18,277 nt of DNA, taken from the NCBI GenBank assembly GCA_035417425.1, contig DAOLPD010000043.1, positions 1 through 18,277 of the forward strand. The letters run 5' to 3'. Shown piece after piece: positions 13,387 to 18,277 of this stretch; the stretch's first letter is position 1; every line of letters begins with the position of its first letter. The position numbers and the translations under genes are program-made. The stretch is from BRH-c25 sp035417425. Its GTDB lineage: Bacteria > Bacillota > Clostridia > Lutisporales > Lutisporaceae. The notes below the pieces were generated by a model. It had not been told where the DNA came from. It did no database searches and saw only the letters and a list, made by a program, of their open reading frames with translations.

Positions 13387-13415
13387 AGTATACCATAAGG
13401 CAAGCATTGATGCAA
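13387..13415 (-). promoter_or_regulatory. rplS promoter
   Basis: Minus strand TTGCAT (13415-13410), 17-bp spacer, TATACT (13392-13387) with a TGG just before the -10 (extended type). It lies directly behind the trmD stop and gives rplS independent expression. Confidence 0.75.
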
Positions 13416-13428
13416 GTGCTTAAGAGAA

Positions 13429-14166
13429 TTATTTGCATTCCTCTTTTATCTTATCCAAAAGCCTCATGTCCTCCTCGGACAATTCTGCTTCTGCAAGCAG
13501 ATCCGGCCTTCTTTCCCATGTCCTTTTCAAGGATTGATATCTTCTCCATTTCTCTATGTTTTCATGATGCCCCGAAAGTAAAACCTCCGGCACAGGCATT
13601 CCCATAAATACAGGAGGCCTTGTATACTGAGGATACTCCAGCAAGCCCTGGTTGAAGGATTCCACTGTGTAAGAGGCATCTTCCTTAAGTACTCCTGGAA
13701 TAAGCCTGCAGGTTGCGTCTACCACTGCCATGGCTGCAATTTCCCCGCCGGTCAGCACAAAATCCCCTATGGAAATTTCCTCATCCACAAGTGCTTCATT
13801 AACTCTCTCATCTATTCCCTCATAATGCCCGCATAAAATCGTAAGATTCTTATATGAGCTTAGCTCCTCGGCTTTGGCCTGGTCAAAGGTCCTTCCCTGT
13901 GGGCTCATAAGTACTATGTGAGGCTTTTCCCCCAGCTCTGCACTTATTGCTTCCACTGCATCAAATATCGGCTGGCACTGCATAATCATTCCCAGGCCGC
14001 CGCCATAGGGATAATCGTCCACTTTCCTGTGCTTGTTATCCGAATAATCCCTTATGTTATGAAATTCAAGCTTTATCAGCTGCTTTTCCACCGCTCTTCC
14101 AATAATGCTCTCTTTCAGAACGGCTTCAAACATCTCCGGAAAAAGAGTCAGTATATCTATCCTCAT
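13429..14166 (-). CDS. trmD: tRNA (guanine37-N1)-methyltransferase
   Basis: SPOUT-class enzyme that methylates G37 next to the anticodon using SAM, preventing +1 frameshifting. Seen: MRIDILTLFPEMFE at the start, HRKVDDYPYGGGLGM (46-60), GHYEGIDERV (113-122), and SIGDFVLTGGE (132-142) of the trefoil-knot SAM site. 245 residues, normal. Its ATG directly follows the rimM stop with no spacer, so translation is probably coupled. Confidence 0.98.
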   Translation of the reverse strand: MRIDILTLFPEMFEAVLKESIIGRAVEKQLIKLEFHNIRDYSDNKHRKVDDYPYGGGLGMIMQCQPIFDAVEAISAELGEKPHIVLMSPQGRTFDQAKAEELSSYKNLTILCGHYEGIDERVNEALVDEEISIGDFVLTGGEIAAMAVVDATCRLIPGVLKEDASYTVESFNQGLLEYPQYTRPPVFMGMPVPEVLLSGHHENIEKWRRYQSLKRTWERRPDLLAEAELSEEDMRLLDKIKEECK

Positions 14167-14676
14167 CTATATCAAACCCTCTGGCATTTCTACCAAGATT
14201 TTCTTGTTCTCTAAATCAATTTTTTTGACTATATCCTTTAGGGCAGGTATCAAAATATCCTTCCCGGAAGATTCAATTACATAGACATCATTGCTTCCGG
14301 TCTGCAGCACATCCTTGACAGTACCAATAAGCAGGCCTTTTTCATCATACACTTCCAAACCTATCAAATCGCATATGAAATACGAATCCTTAGGAAGCTT
14401 TACTGCTGATTTCCTATCAACCTTTATATATGAGCCTCTAAGCTTATTTGCCGCTTCTTCCGAGTCAATACCTTCAAGCTTAACAGCAGCTGTACTTCTT
14501 AAGAATTTGATGCTTTCCACTTTGTATTTGACAAGCCCGTCATTTTCTTCCACATATACCTCTTTGAGCTTTTCAAACCTGCTGATGTCATCAGTCAGGG
14601 GAAATACTTTTACTTCCCCCCGAAAGCCGTGTGTGTTTATAATTTGTCCTATACTCAAGTATTCCAGCATTTTCAT
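14167..14676 (-). CDS. rimM: 16S rRNA processing protein RimM
   Basis: Assists maturation of the 30S head, binding S19. The N-terminal half is the RimM barrel (LSIGQIINTHGFRGEVKVFPLTD) and the C-terminal half is the PRC-barrel (SYFICDLIGLEVYDEKGLLIGTVKDVLQTGSNDVYVI). 169 residues, typical. AGGAG lies 3 nt before the first ATG (14676) and 9 nt before a second ATG two codons later (14670); the second may be the real start. Genes are in the usual order khpA-rimM-trmD. A long hairpin lies between khpA and this gene. Confidence 0.97.
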   Translation of the reverse strand: MKMLEYLSIGQIINTHGFRGEVKVFPLTDDISRFEKLKEVYVEENDGLVKYKVESIKFLRSTAAVKLEGIDSEEAANKLRGSYIKVDRKSAVKLPKDSYFICDLIGLEVYDEKGLLIGTVKDVLQTGSNDVYVIESSGKDILIPALKDIVKKIDLENKKILVEMPEGLI

Positions 14677-14721
14677 CTACTCCTGCAAATAATCAGGTAA
14701 AGACCCAAAAAGAATTAATGC

Positions 14722-14757
14722 CCATAGTATATGAAAGCATGCTTCCATATACTATGG
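14722..14757 (-). promoter_or_regulatory. Long hairpin between khpA and rimM
   Basis: 12-bp perfect arms CCATAGTATATG / CATATACTATGG enclose AAG-CATG-CTT, so the stem extends to 16 bp with one G-U pair that exists only in minus-strand RNA. A T-rich stretch (ATTCTTTTT) follows about 6 nt after the stem. It could be an attenuator or a processing/stability site within the operon. Confidence 0.5.
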
Positions 14758-14773
14758 AAAAATCAAAGAATAT

Positions 14774-15010
14774 TTATAGTATCTCTACTATTACCTTTTT
14801 ATCCAGCTTTGCTGAACTGGATTTTACAACGGTTCTTATTGCTCTTGCAATTCTTCCGTTCCTTCCAATGACCTTACCCATGTCCTCGGGAGCAACTGTC
14901 AGCTCCAGAACAATTGATCTTTCATTTTCTGTTTCTCTTACCTTAACCATTTCAGGGTGGTCAACAAGGGCTTTTGCTATTACCTCTACCAGCTCTTTCA
15001 ATTGCAACAC
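14774..15010 (-). CDS. khpA: KH-domain RNA-binding protein KhpA (YlqC)
   Basis: 78-residue single KH domain with the GxxG loop in GKVIGRNGRIARAIR. In Gram-positives KhpA partners with KhpB in RNA binding linked to cell division and envelope growth. The position between rpsP and rimM is typical. It begins 26 nt after rpsP, with a GGAGTG-like site upstream. Confidence 0.95.
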   Translation of the reverse strand: MLQLKELVEVIAKALVDHPEMVKVRETENERSIVLELTVAPEDMGKVIGRNGRIARAIRTVVKSSSAKLDKKVIVEIL

Positions 15011-15036
15011 TCCTAAAGGATATTTGTTCCATTTAA

Positions 15037-15285
15037 TTAACCTTCAATTATTCCGCTTTTCTTTAAAAGCGACCTAACTGTGTCTGATGGTTGAGCTCCG
15101 CAATTCAGCCACTTCTTCGCCTTTTCAGCATCTATCTTGATTTCTGCCGGTTCAGTGATAGGGTTATAATATCCGATTTCCTCGATGAACTTGCCATCTC
15201 TTGGAGATCTTGAATCAGCAACTACCAATCTATAGAAAGGTGCTTTTTTTGCTCCCATTCTCCTCAATCTGATTTTAACTGACAT
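15037..15285 (-). CDS. rpsP: 30S ribosomal protein S16
   Basis: Early-assembling small-subunit protein. 82 residues from ATG at 15285: VKIRLRRMGAKKAPFYRLVVADSR and IEEIGYYNPI are the family signature. AGGAGGTG lies 6 nt before this ATG; an in-frame GTG at 15294 overlaps that SD and is rejected. It follows ffh by about 40 nt in the same operon. Confidence 0.98.
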   Translation of the reverse strand: MSVKIRLRRMGAKKAPFYRLVVADSRSPRDGKFIEEIGYYNPITEPAEIKIDAEKAKKWLNCGAQPSDTVRSLLKKSGIIEG

Positions 15286-15327
15286 TGAATTCACCTCCTT
15301 AAAAACTGAATTATCTTATAATGCTTT

Positions 15328-16668
15328 TTATTTAAAGAAAGGCATTTTCATTTTACCCTTCTTCATATCTTTTTCCATTCCTGCAAACTGTTTCATCATC
15401 TTTTTCGACTGTTCATAATTCTTCATGACCCTATTGACATCCTGTATGCTTGTTCCGCTGCCTGCAGCAATCCTTTTTCTCCTGCTGCCGTTTATTATAT
15501 CAGGATTATGCCTTTCCTTCTTTGTCATCGACCTGATAATTGCCTCTACCTTTACAAGCTCCCTGTCATCAACCTCCATACCTTTGAGCTTGCTTGGGTT
15601 CATTCCCGGGAGCATTTCAAGTATAGAGCTTAACGGCCCCATCTTCTTCATTTGCTGAAGCTGATCAAGAAAATCATCGAAGGTAAACTGCTGAGTTCTG
15701 ATCTTTCTCTCCAGTTCAATGGCCTTCTGCTCATCAAAGGCAGACTGTGCTTTCTCAATCAGGCTCAGCACATCTCCCATTCCAAGGATTCGTGAAGCCA
15801 TTCTGTCTGGATGAAAAGGTTCCAGGTCATTCAGCTTCTCGCCCATACCGGCAAATTTGATTGGCTTTCCTGTAATTGCCTTTACTGATAATGCCGCACC
15901 GCCTCTTGTGTCTCCATCCAGCTTGGTCAGAATCACTCCGTCAATACCAAGCTTTTCATTGAAGCTTTCGGCGACATTTACGGCGTCTTGTCCTGTCATT
16001 GAGTCAACAACAAGGAGTATCTCGGTAGGCTTTGTATTCTCTTTGATATCCGCCAGTTCATCCATTAACTCTTCATTTATATGAAGTCGTCCTGCCGTGT
16101 CTATTATTACAACATCGTTGCCGTTTTTTAATGCATGTGCAACTGCAGCCTTGGATATATCCACCGGGCTCACTTTATCGCCCATGGCAAATACTTCTAT
16201 CCCTGCCTGCCCTCCTACCACTTGGAGCTGTTTGATTGCTGCAGGCCTGTATACGTCTCCGGCAACCAGAAGTGGATTCTTTCCCTGTTTTTTAAGTATC
16301 AGCCCAAGTTTTCCGCAGGTAGTCGTCTTTCCGGCTCCCTGCAATCCTACCATCATAAGAATAGTAGGAGGTTTTGATGAGAAGATGATTTTGCTGTTGG
16401 TGCTTCCCATAAGCTCTGTCATCTGTTCATTTACTATCTTTATTACCTGCTGGCCGGGGGTCAGACTGTCCAATACCTCTTGCCCTACCGCCCTTTCTGT
16501 CACTTTGGTTATGAATTCCTTTACCACCTTAAAGCTTACATCAGCTTCCAGAAGTGCCATCTTTACCTCTCTCATGGCATCTCTGACATCTTTTTCGTTT
16601 AATTTTCCGGCTCCTCTGAGCTTTTTCAGTGTATTCTGCAGTTTTTCGGCTAAACCTTCAAAAGCCAA
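15328..16668 (-). CDS. ffh: Signal recognition particle protein Ffh
   Basis: GTPase that binds 4.5S/scRNA and signal sequences and delivers ribosomes to FtsY at the membrane. N domain at 1-90; G domain with GLQGAGKTT (108-116), DTAGR (190-194) and TKLDGD (248-253); methionine-rich M domain from about 325, with RRKRIAAGSGTSIQDVNR for SRP RNA binding. The start is taken as the TTG at 16668, since AFEGLAEKLQ is the normal Ffh N-terminus and GAGGTG lies 6 nt before it; a GTG at 16677 lies within the SD. That gives 446 residues, the usual size. It follows ylxM by 68 nt. Confidence 0.97.
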   Translation of the reverse strand: MAFEGLAEKLQNTLKKLRGAGKLNEKDVRDAMREVKMALLEADVSFKVVKEFITKVTERAVGQEVLDSLTPGQQVIKIVNEQMTELMGSTNSKIIFSSKPPTILMMVGLQGAGKTTTCGKLGLILKKQGKNPLLVAGDVYRPAAIKQLQVVGGQAGIEVFAMGDKVSPVDISKAAVAHALKNGNDVVIIDTAGRLHINEELMDELADIKENTKPTEILLVVDSMTGQDAVNVAESFNEKLGIDGVILTKLDGDTRGGAALSVKAITGKPIKFAGMGEKLNDLEPFHPDRMASRILGMGDVLSLIEKAQSAFDEQKAIELERKIRTQQFTFDDFLDQLQQMKKMGPLSSILEMLPGMNPSKLKGMEVDDRELVKVEAIIRSMTKKERHNPDIINGSRRKRIAAGSGTSIQDVNRVMKNYEQSKKMMKQFAGMEKDMKKGKMKMPFFK

Positions 16669-16736
16669 ACATCTCACCTCATTTTGCCCCGCTGTGTGCT
16701 CTTAGCCAGTGCAGGGTCAATGCATTCAATTATTAT

Positions 16737-17093
16737 TCATATTATATTGCTGATATACTCTTTTATATCATTAAGCTTATTTTTTATATTATCTCTGTCA
16801 TATCCATCTTCATCTATCAATTCTTCAAGCATTTCAATTATCTTCTCCATACTTTGCTTTTGCTTCAGAAACCTATCCACAAGGCCAAGCTTTTCCTCGT
16901 ATTGATACAGAGTCCTTTCAGCCCTTTTCAAAGTGTCATAAACCCCTTGTCTGCTTATGCCCTGTTGTTCTGATATTTCACCCAGAGAGAGATCATTGTT
17001 GTAATACATGTCAACTATCTCAATCTGCTTCTCTGTAAGCAGCTGACCGTAAAAATCAAACAACAATGCTATTTGTACAAGCTTGTCGTACAT
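16737..17093 (-). CDS. ylxM: YlxM/p13-like helix-turn-helix protein
   Basis: 118 residues from ATG at 17093 (GGGG 7 nt upstream); upstream in-frame ATGs at 17114 and 17126 lie in or beside the ftsY terminator. The N-terminal half resembles sigma-70 region 4: ALLFDFYGQLLTEKQIEIVDMYYNNDLSLGEI, then SEQQGISRQGVYDTLKRAE as the helix-turn-helix. The C-terminal half is a charged helix (KQKQSMEKIIEMLEELIDEDG). The family lies beside ftsY and ffh in most Firmicutes and is thought to modulate SRP. A DNA-binding role is not proven. Confidence 0.93.
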   Translation of the reverse strand: MYDKLVQIALLFDFYGQLLTEKQIEIVDMYYNNDLSLGEISEQQGISRQGVYDTLKRAERTLYQYEEKLGLVDRFLKQKQSMEKIIEMLEELIDEDGYDRDNIKNKLNDIKEYISNII

Positions 17094-17116
17094 ATTTCTA
17101 CCCCATAGTTCCATAA

Positions 17117-17158
17117 AAAATATCAATGTAAAGGCTGTGACCTTTACATTGATATTTT
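17117..17158 (-). terminator. Terminator after ftsY
   Basis: Perfect 18-bp arms (17117-17134, 17141-17158) around a 6-nt loop, followed on the minus strand by a T run that is partly in the arm. It lies 32 bp after the ftsY stop and only 24 bp before the ylxM start, with no promoter between, so ylxM-ffh expression must rely on read-through or on a promoter not recognised here. Confidence 0.8.
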
Positions 17159-17190
17159 ATATTAACATTATATATTTGTCAACAAATTTA

Positions 17191-18277
17191 TTAGTTTTCC
17201 TCGAACAATGCATTTACAAAGTCTGAAGCTGAAAATTCCTGCAGATCGTTTACTTTCTCTCCAACCCCTATAAACTTGACAGGTATATCCAATTCCGACT
17301 TTATCGCAATTATTATTCCACCCTTTGCCGTTCCGTCAAGCTTTGTAAGTACCAATCCGTTTATATCCGCTGCTTCTTTGAAAAGCTTTGCCTGGGATAT
17401 GGCATTCTGGCCGGTAGTGGCATCAAGTACCAGAAGAGTTTCTCTGTTCGCTTCGGGGTATTCTCTTTCTATTATTCTGGATATCTTCTTCAGTTCTTCC
17501 ATCAGGTTCTTTTTGTTGTGCAGCCTGCCGGCAGTATCGCATATTAGTATGTCTGCCTTCTTGGATTTTGCTGAGTTTATCGCATCATATATCACAGCTG
17601 CAGGGTCAGCCCCTTCCTGATGCTTTATTACATCAACCCCGATCCTTTTGCCCCATATTTCAAGCTGGTCTATTGCAGCGGCCCTGAAGGTATCCGCTGC
17701 AGCAATAATCACCTTCTTGCCGGACTTTTTCATTTTTGAAGCAATCTTTCCTATAGATGTCGTTTTGCCTACTCCATTTACACCAATAACAAGTATTATA
17801 ACCGGAGTCTGTTCCCCGAGCCTCTCTGTGCTTTCTCCCATAATGGCAAGTATCTCCTGCTTGAGAAGCTCCTTTACCTCAGATGGGGCTTTGATATTCT
17901 GCTCCTTGACTCTGTCTCTGAGTTTGTCCAATATCCTCATGGTAGTTGAAACACCTACGTCAGAGGTAATCAATATTTCCTCCAGCTCTTCAAAAAGCTC
18001 TTCATCTACGCTCTTAAAGCTTGCAAGAACCCCATTCAGCTTCCCTGTTATGTTATTTCTTGTTTTTGCAAGCCCATTTTTAAGCCGTGAAAAGAAAGAA
18101 GCTTCCTCTTCTGTTTCTTTCTCTTCTGACGGTCCAAGTCCTTCTATTTCCTCATTTTCAATTTCTTCTTCAAGTATTGCTTCAATCTCTTCATCGGTCA
18201 GCTGCTCCGTCTCTTCAGTCTGTATTTCTTCCTGCTCATTCTCCTGACCTCTGTTAAAAAGCTTTTTAAATAATCCC
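17191..18277 (-). CDS. ftsY: Signal recognition particle receptor FtsY, lacking two bases of its start
   Basis: Membrane-associated GTPase that pairs with Ffh to hand over ribosome-nascent chains to the translocon. The frame runs to the window edge, where G then GGA TTA TTT (xGLFKKLFNR) is the normal FtsY beginning; the edge G is probably the third base of the ATG. An acidic A domain (about residues 10-60, rich in Glu) and NG domain follow, with GVNGVGKTTSIGKIA (G1), DTAGR and TKLDGTAKGG. The protein ends in VNALFEEN. Total about 362 residues. It is the first gene of the cluster seen here; a terminator follows it. Confidence 0.96.
   Translation of the reverse strand, partial: GLFKKLFNRGQENEQEEIQTEETEQLTDEEIEAILEEEIENEEIEGLGPSEEKETEEEASFFSRLKNGLAKTRNNITGKLNGVLASFKSVDEELFEELEEILITSDVGVSTTMRILDKLRDRVKEQNIKAPSEVKELLKQEILAIMGESTERLGEQTPVIILVIGVNGVGKTTSIGKIASKMKKSGKKVIIAAADTFRAAAIDQLEIWGKRIGVDVIKHQEGADPAAVIYDAINSAKSKKADILICDTAGRLHNKKNLMEELKKISRIIEREYPEANRETLLVLDATTGQNAISQAKLFKEAADINGLVLTKLDGTAKGGIIIAIKSELDIPVKFIGVGEKVNDLQEFSASDFVNALFEEN

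Noticed and set aside
1..18277. tRNA, rRNA or full SRP RNA genes
   Set aside because: No cloverleaf with a TTCGA-type T arm, no rRNA stretch and no SRP RNA core motif was seen on either strand, although SRP protein genes are present.

Overview
The window looks like chromosomal DNA of an anaerobic, spore-forming Clostridia member (inferred from gene content, gene order, AT-rich composition and strong AGGAGG-type ribosome binding sites; genus not determinable by eye, a Ruminiclostridium/Acetivibrio-like organism is a guess). Nearly all core genes lie on the minus strand, so transcription runs from high to low coordinates.

Right part (18277 to 12035): the conserved protein-export/ribosome cluster ftsY - ylxM - ffh - rpsP - khpA - rimM - trmD - rplS - rbgA. 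It encodes the SRP receptor and SRP GTPase, two ribosomal proteins, a KH RNA-binding protein, a 16S maturation factor, the tRNA m1G37 methyltransferase and the 50S assembly GTPase. ftsY is missing probably only two bases of its start codon at the window edge. Terminator-like hairpins follow ftsY and rplS, a long hairpin separates khpA from rimM, and rplS has its own promoter and a leader that may be an L19 autoregulatory RNA.

Middle part (about 11990 to 5040): an AT-rich accessory island between rbgA and rnhB, genes that are neighbours in Bacillus and many Clostridia. It holds a GIY-YIG nuclease-like protein, relics of one or two deleted hicAB loci, a TIR protein fused to a carbohydrate-binding-like beta-sandwich, an unusual toxin-antitoxin pair (Phd/HicB-like hybrid antitoxin plus HicA-like toxin without the usual His), a DUF1835/DUF3658 protein, an intact hicAB pair with a palindromic operator over its promoter, and a broken P-loop ATPase/Swt1-like HEPN gene split over two frames. 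This is a small defence and addiction island with visible decay and duplication.

Left part (4951 to 1): the core cluster resumes with rnhB, a FliK-C-like protein (ylqG-like), an FlhB-C-like protein (ylqH-like), yraN and mnmM (ytqB), with rnhB now behind its own extended -10 promoter. Then come a small membrane protein of 57 residues, a compact structured-RNA candidate (933-1033), a perfect 16-bp hairpin, and a membrane-anchored sporulation-type polysaccharide deacetylase running off the left edge.

Most notable: the TIR/beta-sandwich fusion, the hicAB relics whose upstream region closely matches that of the intact hicAB, the hybrid TA pair, and the unassigned structured RNA.
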